Shown: in pieces, positions 8,108 through 14,712 of the stretch
How the letters are laid out: the number at the start of each line of letters is the position of its first letter
Numbering within the stretch: the stretch's first letter is position 1
Assembly: GCA_021804195.1 (NCBI GenBank)
Contig: JAJZKJ010000006.1
Span: 1-17,163 of the forward strand
From: Acidobacteriota bacterium
Lineage (GTDB): Bacteria > Planctomycetota > Phycisphaerae > WQYP01 > JAJZKJ01
Direction: 5' to 3'
DNA length: 17,163 nucleotides
Made by a program: the position numbers and the translations under genes
Notes under the pieces: generated by a model
What the model was told of the DNA's origin: nothing
The model's input: the letters and a program-made list of their open reading frames with translations, nothing else
Databases searched by the model: none

Positions 8108-10033
8108 CTATTTCGTCGCCGAAGGTCGAAGGTGGCGGAAGGAGTTCACATTCGTAATCAGCGTGATGCGCACCGGCCGGCCCTTGGCCATCTTGATCCC
8201 ATTGAACCAATCGCGGCGAAAAAGTATGACCCGATGCGCCCGCATGTATTTTAACACGCGACGATCCACCAGGACACAGTAAGGGGGCAGTCTTTTTTTC
8301 GATGGGGCGCCACGGATCAAAAATGGAACTTTAGCCAGAAGTTGTTGCGGGCTGGAAAAAAGCCGGATGTTCCCACCGCTGTAGAACACCAGCGTCGGCT
8401 CGATATAGCCGGCTGCCGCCAGATGAAAACCACGACCGGCCAACTGACGCATTTCCCTTCCCGCCTGCCGGCTGATTTGCAGCGACTTGATCGCGGGAAG
8501 GGAGAGGGTGTCAGCCAGCAGCAGCGCCAAGCCGAAGGTTAGCACCGTCACATAAGGCCATGCCGGCCGGTTCCAGGCAATTGCTCCGGCAAAACCCGTG
8601 GCGGCCAGTGCGGCCGCGGTGGGGGCGACCAGAAGAAATGTGCGCTCCTGGTGTGGCGCCAAGAAGAACCATGTTGCGATCATAAGGCCCGCGCTTAGAA
8701 CGATCCACACTCCCATCCACACCCAGCGTGCCGCGGCGAACCATTTCGCGGCCAGCACATCGGTAAGCCGGTGCCAGCTTTGCACCAGAGTATCGGCGCA
8801 GAGGATCATCATCGGTATGAACAGCGGCAGCACGTACTGAACCATCTTGGTGACGATCAATTCAAAAATAATCCATGCCGGTACGATCCACGCCAACAGA
8901 AACTGGTAGGGCGTTGGATCAATCATAATCGCTGTTTTGCCCCGCACGCGGCGTACGGTATGGAAAGCCGCCGGAACCAGCAGGACGCTCCACGGCCAGA
9001 AGGTTCCCCACACTACGGCCAGATAAAAGCCCGGCGGTTCGCCATGGCTCTGCAGGCCGCTGGTGGTCCGCGCAACCAAGTTCTGCCAGAGCATTTCCTC
9101 GATCAACTTGCCGTTGGTTTGAATCCAGGCGGCAATAAACCATGGCAGAATCAGACCGATCAGAATAATCAAGCCCAGCCGCGGTCGCAGCGAACGCCAC
9201 CGTCGCCAGTCGCCACCGGCAATAGATTTCCAGACAGTGCCGGGCAAGGCGAATATCTTTTCGCCCCAACCCAACTTCCGCCATTGGCGCCATTGGACGG
9301 GCCAGGAACCCGTGGCGATGGAGAGGGCAATCATCGTGCTGAAAACGAATATGGGTGTGACGCCCTTGGTCAATATGCCGGCCGCGATGGCGAACCAGAA
9401 AACCAGAACGGTCCGGAGCGATATGGCGCCGGCTTGCGTCGGTTGCGCCTCATTGAGAATACCGCCGCCATCGACGTCATAAAGCAATTGTGCCCGCGGC
9501 CGCAGGCGCGGCGCTCCCCGGCTCGCCGGGATTTGTGATTGATCCCACGCCGACCAGGCGCAGGCCATGGCCAGGGTGGTAAAGAAAATCATGGTGGAAT
9601 CGGCGGTGGCCAGGCGTGTTTCAACAAAAAACAGCGCGCATACCGATAGCATCAAGGCGGAGAGAATACCGGTAGCGCGGCCAAAGCGTTTGCCGGCCAT
9701 CCCATACACCAGCAGCAGCGTCAGGGAGCCAAAAACCACGCTGGGCAACCGTGCCGCCATTCCATTGACGCCCAGCACGGCATAGGCGGCGTCCATCAAC
9801 CAGTAAATGATTGGTGGTTTGTCGGGGCGAAGTACTCCGTCGAAACGCGGTACGATGAAATTGTGGCTCAGAAGCATTTCCCGGGCGGCTTGCGCGAACC
9901 GCGGCTCGTCGCGGTCAAACAAGGCTATACGCTGCAAACCAGGCAGATACAGTACTCCCGCCACCAGCAGAATCAGCAGCACATCTTCCCAGTTCCACCA
10001 GCGCCGCGTATTCCTGATCTTGAGTTGCTTCAC
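8108..10033 (-). CDS. ArnT/PMT-like polytopic glycosyltransferase
   Basis: A 641-residue inner-membrane protein with about a dozen hydrophobic segments. The first (roughly residues 17-31, VLLILLVAGVLYLPG) is followed by a periplasmic loop with FD40RD42E43PRFAQAAREML and FDGVLRPDKPPIIYWL, the conserved catalytic loop of the GT83/PMT (ArnT-like) family. Such enzymes move a sugar from a polyprenyl-phosphate donor onto lipid A, protein or another lipid on the periplasmic side. A hydrophilic loop around residues 165-205 and a soluble C-terminal part of about 120 residues follow. The start is a GTG at 10033 with no clear ribosome binding site; a GGGATATCCC palindrome lies just upstream. Acceptor and sugar cannot be told. 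It is divergent from the hpt gene and has no sugar-nucleotide genes beside it. Confidence 0.85.
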   Translation of the reverse strand: MKQLKIRNTRRWWNWEDVLLILLVAGVLYLPGLQRIALFDRDEPRFAQAAREMLLSHNFIVPRFDGVLRPDKPPIIYWLMDAAYAVLGVNGMAARLPSVVFGSLTLLLVYGMAGKRFGRATGILSALMLSVCALFFVETRLATADSTMIFFTTLAMACAWSAWDQSQIPASRGAPRLRPRAQLLYDVDGGGILNEAQPTQAGAISLRTVLVFWFAIAAGILTKGVTPIFVFSTMIALSIATGSWPVQWRQWRKLGWGEKIFALPGTVWKSIAGGDWRRWRSLRPRLGLIILIGLILPWFIAAWIQTNGKLIEEMLWQNLVARTTSGLQSHGEPPGFYLAVVWGTFWPWSVLLVPAAFHTVRRVRGKTAIMIDPTPYQFLLAWIVPAWIIFELIVTKMVQYVLPLFIPMMILCADTLVQSWHRLTDVLAAKWFAAARWVWMGVWIVLSAGLMIATWFFLAPHQERTFLLVAPTAAALAATGFAGAIAWNRPAWPYVTVLTFGLALLLADTLSLPAIKSLQISRQAGREMRQLAGRGFHLAAAGYIEPTLVFYSGGNIRLFSSPQQLLAKVPFLIRGAPSKKRLPPYCVLVDRRVLKYMRAHRVILFRRDWFNGIKMAKGRPVRITLITNVNSFRHLRPSATK

Positions 10034-10231
10034 GTGCGGGATATCCCATGAAGTACATTCCGTTTACCGATACCAAACTATACGGCCCGCCGGGAATTCC
10101 GGCCAGAGCGACCGGAGCATGGCGTGAATCATGGCATGACGCGAATAAACAGGTGCAGGGTGCCCTAAGCTTTATACTCGGGTGGCCATGCTGGCGAATG
10201 TGGCGGGAGGTTATTATTGACCTACCGGTTC

Positions 10232-10257
10232 GGCTCGCCGAAGTCCGCCGGTGAGCC
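10232..10257 (+). repeat. Strong hairpin upstream of the hpt gene
   Basis: GGCTCGCCG (10232-10240) pairs with CGGTGAGCC (10249-10257), a 9-bp stem with one G-U pair and an 8-base loop. It lies 46 bases before the hpt ATG and no T-run follows. The G-U pair suits RNA from the plus strand, so it may be a leader structure. The rest of 10034-10302 shows no supported gene; a 68-codon frame there (10048-10254) is not recognisable. Confidence 0.4.
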
Positions 10258-10302
10258 TAAAGAGCACTCGCCGGGCCGCTGGCGCAACGCTATTCTTTGG
10301 TC

Positions 10303-10848
10303 ATGAACGGCGCGGACTTTGATCGCATATTATTGGATCGTTACACGATCGCGCGCCGCGTGCGCCGGCTGGCGAACCAGATCGCCGCGGCGTACCAGGG
10401 CAAGGAACTGGTGATTGTACCGGTATTGACCGGATCCATTATATTTCTGGCGGACCTGGTACGCCGCCTGCCGTTGAAAATGCGTGTGGATGTGGTGGCG
10501 GTATCGAGTTATCCCGGCCGGAGTACAAAAAGCCGCCGGCCGCGGGTGTTGTTGCCCGGCGCCATGCCGTTGGTTGGCCGGCATGTACTGATTCTTGATG
10601 ATATTCTCGAAAGCGGCCAAAGCATCGAAGCGGTCGGTCGATTGTTACGGCAGCGCGGCGCGGCATCCATTCGTACTTGCGTGCTGCTGCGCAAAGCCTG
10701 CGCCAGGCGGGCGGGATGGGGTGCTGATTTCATCGGCTTCGATATTCCCGATGATTTTGTGGTCGGATATGGAATGGACTTCAACCATTACTATCGGAAT
10801 CTGCCAGATGTCGCGGTGCTCAAATCCCGTGCTCAAGGCCCGCGGTGA
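10303..10848 (+). CDS. hpt: Hypoxanthine phosphoribosyltransferase
   Basis: A 181-residue cytoplasmic enzyme of normal length. It joins hypoxanthine (and usually guanine) to PRPP to make IMP or GMP in purine salvage. Visible motifs are VPVLTGSIIFLADLVRRL (base-side loop), VAVSSYPG, the PRPP-binding HVLILDDILESGQS and the C-terminal DFVVGYGMDFNHYYRNLPDVAVL, which is diagnostic of HPRT. The PRPP loop differs slightly from the usual EDIIDTG form, with Glu-Ser in place of Asp-Thr. The ATG at 10303 is used; a TTG two codons upstream is possible, and neither has a strong ribosome binding site. It is divergent from the glycosyltransferase and 252 bp from the next gene, so probably its own unit. Confidence 0.92.
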   Translation: MNGADFDRILLDRYTIARRVRRLANQIAAAYQGKELVIVPVLTGSIIFLADLVRRLPLKMRVDVVAVSSYPGRSTKSRRPRVLLPGAMPLVGRHVLILDDILESGQSIEAVGRLLRQRGAASIRTCVLLRKACARRAGWGADFIGFDIPDDFVVGYGMDFNHYYRNLPDVAVLKSRAQGPR

Positions 10849-10923
10849 AAACGGCCACCCTTCGCCGAAAAATACGGAGATATTCACCCGGCAAAAAACT
10901 CCGCCACAACCTCCGCCACGATC

Positions 10924-10929
10924 TTGACA
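10924..10929 (+). promoter_or_regulatory. TTGACA box upstream of the URO-D gene (partial promoter candidate)
   Basis: A perfect -35 consensus TTGACA is present, but at 16-18 bp spacing the bases (TTAATGAC) match a -10 box poorly. A better -10-like TATAAC lies at 11038-11043 without a -35 at proper distance. The 252-bp gap after hpt probably carries the promoter of the URO-D/PAP2/cbiX run; its exact position is uncertain. Confidence 0.25.
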
Positions 10930-11047
10930 GATATTTTTCCACCGGTTAATGACGGATTCATGGAGTCGGCCCGCGTTTATTCGCAGGCAGGGTACTCCGC
11001 CCACAAGGGTTGCCGGCCCCTAAACTCACCAGGGCACTATAACTACA

Positions 11048-11073
11048 CCGGCAGCGTTCCTAAGGAACGCCGG
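11048..11073 (+). promoter_or_regulatory. Leader hairpin before the URO-D gene
   Basis: GCGTTCC-TAA-GGAACGC (11054-11070) is a perfect 7-bp stem with a 3-base loop. It can be extended by CCG (11048-11050) with CGG (11071-11073) across a 3-base bulge. It ends 27 bases before the start codon and just before the GGGAG ribosome binding site. No T-run follows, so it is more likely a leader structure or an operator-like palindrome than a terminator. Confidence 0.4.
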
Positions 11074-11100
11074 CATTCGGATGTTGGGAGATCAATAACC

Positions 11101-12108
11101 ATGACGCCGATCGAACGCGTGAACGCCGTGTTGGCTCGCCAGCGACCGGACCGTCCTCCTTTTAGCTTCTGGCATCATTTTGAGTCGAAGCAAGCGGCGG
11201 GTACGGCCGCTCTCCAGGCCCATCTGGATCTTCTTGAGAAGTTCGACCTGGACTTTCTCAAGGTGATGAACGACAACCCGTATCCGCATCCGGGCCGTAT
11301 AGAGTCGGTGGAAGATCTGGCTTCGCTGGCTGACTTGCGGGGCGATGAAGCGGGATTCGGCGAACAACTCTCGCTCCTTGAATCGCTCCGGACGAAAGTG
11401 GCGGGCCGGGTTTATCTGGCCACGACTCTCTTCAATGCCTGGGCAGTGCTGCGGCGGTTGATCTCGCCCCCGGCCACCCATGGGCCGCCGAACTTAGGCG
11501 GCGCTCCGGATGGTCCCAGTGAGTGGATCAAAAAGGCATACGCCGGCCATCCGGAGCAGGTGATCCAAGCCTTGCGGACTATCGGCGCCAATCTGGCGCG
11601 TTTTGCTGCTCTCTGCGTGCGGGCCGGTGCGGACGGTATCTATTTGTCGGTTCGGGACGATTGGGTTGATACGCCGGACATCCTCCAGAAAGGCACAAGT
11701 CTATACGCCGATATTGTGCGCCCGACAGACCTGGCGATTTTGCAGGCGGTGCAAGGCGCCAGGCTCAATATCCTGCACGTTTGCGGCAGGTCCGTGAATT
11801 TTGGTGCCTTTAGCCAATATCCGATACCGGTGATTAATTGGGCGGACCGAGCCGCAGGACCGACTATTACCGCAGTCAAAGACTGGCTGCAACCAGCTAT
11901 TTGCGCAGGGGTGGACAATCTTGCCACCTTACCAAATGGAAGCCCCCAGGACGTAGAGCGAGAAGTTGCAGATACTCTCCGACAGGCTGGCGCCCGGCCC
12001 ATGATGATTGCTCCAGGCTGCACTTTCGATCCGAATCGGGTGCCGTTGGCGAATCTGCAGGCTCTGGGACGGACAGTCCGGCGTGCCGTCTATCACGAAC
12101 CGGTGTAA
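11101..12108 (+). CDS. URO-D superfamily protein with methyltransferase-type zinc motif
   Basis: A 335-residue cytoplasmic protein. It starts MTPIERVNAVLARQRPDRPPFSFWHHFE, the opening of the non-HemE branch of the uroporphyrinogen decarboxylase superfamily; the HemE signature for decarboxylation (PVWxMRQAGR) is absent. H226-V-C228-G and C307 in APGCTFDPNRVP form the His-X-Cys...Cys zinc set seen in corrinoid methyltransferases such as MtaA and CmuA. It may therefore move a methyl group through a zinc-thiolate, but no corrinoid protein is adjacent and the substrate is unknown. The ATG at 11101 follows GGGAG by 10 bases; the in-frame extension upstream to 10924 covers non-coding-looking sequence. 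The next gene begins two bases after the stop, so co-transcription with the phosphatase and chelatase is likely. Confidence 0.82.
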   Translation: MTPIERVNAVLARQRPDRPPFSFWHHFESKQAAGTAALQAHLDLLEKFDLDFLKVMNDNPYPHPGRIESVEDLASLADLRGDEAGFGEQLSLLESLRTKVAGRVYLATTLFNAWAVLRRLISPPATHGPPNLGGAPDGPSEWIKKAYAGHPEQVIQALRTIGANLARFAALCVRAGADGIYLSVRDDWVDTPDILQKGTSLYADIVRPTDLAILQAVQGARLNILHVCGRSVNFGAFSQYPIPVINWADRAAGPTITAVKDWLQPAICAGVDNLATLPNGSPQDVEREVADTLRQAGARPMMIAPGCTFDPNRVPLANLQALGRTVRRAVYHEPV

Positions 12109-12110
12109 AT

Positions 12111-12824
12111 ATGAGCGAATCATCCGTAAAAACCCCCAAGACGATCTGGCATCAGCCGCCGCCGGTTCATTTTGATTCTGCATGGCCACGGTGGACCAAA
12201 TACCTGTTTTGCCTGATTTTGTTGGTGATTGCTTTCCCCTTTGACAAGACCGTCGGCCAATGGGCGCTGGGCAACCCAATTGTATTCAAATCCGACATCA
12301 ATCTCGAAATGATCATGCTGATGCAGTGGGGCCAGTGGACTTGCTCGATCCTGGTTATTGTTGCTGTGGCTTTACTCGATAAACAGGGCAAGGCCCGGGC
12401 GATCGCTCTGGGGGTGGGATGCCTGACCGCCGTGGCGCTGTGTTACCTGCTCAAGGGACTTTGCGGCCGGGCGCGACCGTGGCTGCTGCACGCGGGGGTC
12501 TACGGCTTCTTCGGACCGGCGTATGGTTTTCTGCACGGCGCAGCGTACCAATCGTTTCCCAGCGCCCATACCAGCGGCGCGTTCGCTCTGGCGGCCGGTC
12601 TGGCCTGGTTTTACCCCAATGGTCGGGCGCTGTTCTATGGATTGGCGCTGGATACAGCCTTTCAGCGCGTGATTCGGCACGCTCACTATCCTTCCGACGT
12701 GGTGGCCGGCGCTACTTTAGCGGTCACCGCGGTTCGCAGCGCGTTGTTGTGGAAATGGCCGGGGCGCCTGATCGCCGCGTTGCCACCGGCCTGGCAGGAT
12801 TGGATATTTACCGCAAACCAATGA
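12111..12824 (+). CDS. PAP2-family membrane phosphatase
   Basis: A 237-residue integral membrane protein with about five or six hydrophobic segments. The three phosphatase motifs are present: KGLCGRARP (K-X6-RP), PSAHTSG (PSGH-like) and QRVIRHAHYPSDV (R-X5-H-X3-D). The usual Ser before the last Arg is Gln. PAP2 enzymes remove phosphate from lipid or polyprenyl phosphates such as undecaprenyl pyrophosphate or phosphatidic acid, usually on the outer face of the membrane. The ATG at 12111 lies two bases past the preceding stop, and its own stop overlaps an upstream in-frame ATG of the next gene (ATGA at 12821). The link to the URO-D protein and the chelatase is positional; a shared function is not evident. 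Confidence 0.88.
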   Translation: MSESSVKTPKTIWHQPPPVHFDSAWPRWTKYLFCLILLVIAFPFDKTVGQWALGNPIVFKSDINLEMIMLMQWGQWTCSILVIVAVALLDKQGKARAIALGVGCLTAVALCYLLKGLCGRARPWLLHAGVYGFFGPAYGFLHGAAYQSFPSAHTSGAFALAAGLAWFYPNGRALFYGLALDTAFQRVIRHAHYPSDVVAGATLAVTAVRSALLWKWPGRLIAALPPAWQDWIFTANQ

Positions 12825-12841
12825 GGCGCAGGAGCACCGCG

Positions 12842-13321
12842 ATGATAACGCCAAAGAACTCCCCGGAGCGGGTGGGGATTATTCTGGTCGATCATGGCAG
12901 CCGGCTCCCCGCCGCCAATGATATGCTCCATGATGTGGCCGCGATTTTCAAAAAAATATCCGGTTGCGCCATCGTGGAGCCGGCCCACATGGAACTTGCC
13001 CCACCCAGTATCATGCAAGCCTTCGACGCGTGCGTTCGCCAAAGCGTTACACGGGTGGTGGTGCATCCGTATTTCCTGGCGCCAGGCCGGCACAGCACCA
13101 CGGATATTCCCCGCCTGGTGCGGGAAGCGGCGGCGGCTCATCCCGGCGTGGCATTTCATGTCACCCCGCCGCTGGGACGAGAGCGAAAAATCGTCGAGGT
13201 GATTCTCCAGCGTGTTCAGGAGTGCGCCGCGAATAACTACGACTGTACACATTGCACATGCAATTCCTGCGACCTGGTCGGCCGGGCGACCCCCGCGCCC
13301 ATTCCGAAACACAACGCCTAA
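12842..13321 (+). CDS. cbiX: Short CbiX/SirB-type sirohydrochlorin chelatase with Cys-rich tail
   Basis: A 159-residue protein. GIILVDHGSRLPAAND gives the catalytic H18, and VVVHPYFLAPGRH gives H75, the two-histidine arrangement of single-domain class II chelatases (short CbiX/SirB). They insert Co2+ (cobalamin) or Fe2+ (siroheme) into sirohydrochlorin. The core ends near residue 128. The extra tail holds C135-T-H-C138-T-C140-N-S-C143, a likely metal or Fe-S site, and ends in a Pro-rich stretch. The ATG at 12842 has AGGAG seven bases upstream and is preferred to the ATG at 12821 that overlaps the PAP2 stop. Together with the AhbC-type gene in this window it supports siroheme-dependent heme synthesis; iron versus cobalt cannot be told from sequence. 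Confidence 0.85.
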   Translation: MITPKNSPERVGIILVDHGSRLPAANDMLHDVAAIFKKISGCAIVEPAHMELAPPSIMQAFDACVRQSVTRVVVHPYFLAPGRHSTTDIPRLVREAAAAHPGVAFHVTPPLGRERKIVEVILQRVQECAANNYDCTHCTCNSCDLVGRATPAPIPKHNA

Positions 13322-13348
13322 AGTACATCTGCGGGAACTAAAAAAGAT

Positions 13349-13354
13349 TATAAT
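13349..13354 (+). promoter_or_regulatory. TATAAT -10 box upstream of the aminotransferase
   Basis: A perfect TATAAT lies in an AT-rich gap after the chelatase stop. The expected -35 position (about 13326-13331) is not consensus-like. If used, the transcript would start near 13361 and carry a leader of about 65 bases with the hairpin at 13377-13401. Confidence 0.4.
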
Positions 13355-13376
13355 TTCCAAATGATTTTAGAAGATA

Positions 13377-13401
13377 GAGAAGATAGCCAGGCTATTTTCT
13401 C
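13377..13401 (+). promoter_or_regulatory. 11-bp leader hairpin before the aminotransferase
   Basis: GAGAAGATAGC (13377-13387) pairs with GCTATTTTCTC (13391-13401) around a CAG loop, with one G-U pair that only forms in plus-strand RNA. It ends 13 bases before the GGAG ribosome binding site (13415-13418). No T-run follows, so simple termination is unlikely. It may control translation or mRNA life, or be a protein-binding palindrome. Confidence 0.45.
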
Positions 13402-13425
13402 AAACAGACCTTTTGGAGCATCTTC

Positions 13426-14631
13426 ATGCAGTTTGCCCAACGACTCGATGTGGTCGGAGAATCCGTCACCTTGGCCGTCACCGCCCATGCCGCGCAACTT
13501 CGCCGCCAGGGAATCGATGTGGTGAGTTTCGGCGCCGGCGAGCCGGACTTTGACACGCCCGCCCCCATCAAGCAAATCGCCATCGACGCCCTGCTGGCCG
13601 GAAAAACCAAGTATGAGCCAACCGCCGGCACCCCCGAAGCCCGCCAGGCGATCGCCGATAAACTCGCCCAATTCAACAAACTCGCCTATTCGCCGGAGCA
13701 GGTCATTGTTTCAGTGGGGGGGAAACATTCCCTTTACCTGGCCATGATGGCGGTACTTAATACCGGCGACGAAGTCATTCTTCCGGCGCCTTACTGGGTG
13801 AGTTATCCGGCCATGGTCAAGCTGGCTGGCGGCGTACCCGTGGTAGTTCGCGGGCGTCCGGAAAAGAATTTCAAAATCACGCCGGATCAACTCGCCGCCG
13901 CAATCACCCCGCGCACCAGGATGTTCATCATCAATTCGCCGAGCAATCCCGGCGGTCACACCTACCATCCCCACGAACTTGCGGCGCTGGCCGAGGTAAT
14001 CGCCTCCCATGCCGACATCTGGGTGTGCAGTGATGAAATTTACGAGCGACTAATTTTCGGGGAGCAGAAAACCTGCTCCTGGGCCGCCCTGGATTTTGCC
14101 CGCTGGAAAGATCGTACCATCACCTGCAACTGTCTGAGCAAGACTTACGCCATGACCGGCTGGCGCATCGGCTATACCGCCGGTCCCCGGCCGCTCATCG
14201 ATGCGATGAACAAACTCCAAAGCCAGATGACCAGCAACATCACCAGTTTCTGCATGCCGGCCATCGTTGAGGCGCTGGGCAACTCCGCGCTGGAACTGGA
14301 GGTTGAAAAAATGCGATCGGCGTTTGAAAAACGCGGAGAGTATATGTGGCAACGTCTTAACGCCATCCCCGGCTTTTCCTGTGTGCGACCCACCGGCGCG
14401 TTTTACGCATTTGCCGGCATTGGCGGCGCACTGGGCCGACCACTGGGTAAGGCAAAAACTCCCGTCCGGGACGCCGCCGAGTTCTGCCGGAGGGTTCTGG
14501 ATGAAGTTCATGTCGCCCTGGTGCCGGGGAATGACTTCGGCTTTTGCGACCATGTGCGGCTGAGTTTCGCCACCAGCATGGAAAATATCAATAAGGGCCT
14601 GGATCGTCTGGAAGGTTTTTTGAGACTTTAG
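13426..14631 (+). CDS. Class I PLP-dependent aminotransferase, aspartate aminotransferase type
   Basis: A 401-residue cytoplasmic enzyme. VVSFGAGEPDFDTP and KTKYEPTAGTPEARQAIA are the N-terminal signature of the AspB/aspartate-prephenate aminotransferase branch. INSPSNPGG carries the PLP-contacting Asn, D203 and Y206 lie in CSDEIYERL, and K239 in LSKTYAMTGWRIGY forms the Schiff base. R378 in RLSFATSMENI is expected to bind the substrate alpha-carboxylate. It probably interconverts aspartate and oxaloacetate with 2-oxoglutarate/glutamate; prephenate or another acceptor is possible. GGAG seven bases upstream supports the ATG at 13426. It lies 104 bp after the chelatase gene with a possible promoter of its own, and it converges on the c-di-GMP gene 81 bp away. 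Confidence 0.93.
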   Translation: MQFAQRLDVVGESVTLAVTAHAAQLRRQGIDVVSFGAGEPDFDTPAPIKQIAIDALLAGKTKYEPTAGTPEARQAIADKLAQFNKLAYSPEQVIVSVGGKHSLYLAMMAVLNTGDEVILPAPYWVSYPAMVKLAGGVPVVVRGRPEKNFKITPDQLAAAITPRTRMFIINSPSNPGGHTYHPHELAALAEVIASHADIWVCSDEIYERLIFGEQKTCSWAALDFARWKDRTITCNCLSKTYAMTGWRIGYTAGPRPLIDAMNKLQSQMTSNITSFCMPAIVEALGNSALELEVEKMRSAFEKRGEYMWQRLNAIPGFSCVRPTGAFYAFAGIGGALGRPLGKAKTPVRDAAEFCRRVLDEVHVALVPGNDFGFCDHVRLSFATSMENINKGLDRLEGFLRL

Positions 14632-14712
14632 ACCGGAGCTTAGCCGTTAAAACTTGTTTCAAGTGCGGCGCCTCATGCAATCGCGGCCGCAAGGGTGGCG
14701 GGGGGGCGATCT

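Noticed and set aside
7860..8282. Plus-strand open frame in the dnaK upstream region, overlapping the glycosyltransferase 3' end
   Set aside because: No ribosome binding site or domain; composition looks like non-coding DNA plus antisense.
10048..10254. Possible 68-codon gene between the glycosyltransferase and hpt
   Set aside because: It has no good ribosome binding site and no recognisable features, and its 3' end runs into a strong hairpin. It cannot be excluded but is not supported.
10924..11100. N-terminal extension of the URO-D protein
   Set aside because: The extra 59 residues are not family-like and cover a hairpin and the ribosome binding site of the ATG at 11101.
11101..12108. HemE (uroporphyrinogen decarboxylase) for classical heme synthesis
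   Set aside because: The HemE N-terminal signature is absent, and a His-X-Cys...Cys methyltransferase-type zinc motif is present instead.
14632..14712. Bidirectional terminator between the aminotransferase and the c-di-GMP gene
   Set aside because: Only a weak ACTTG-TTT-CAAGT stem and a GCGGCCGC palindrome are visible, without T-runs.
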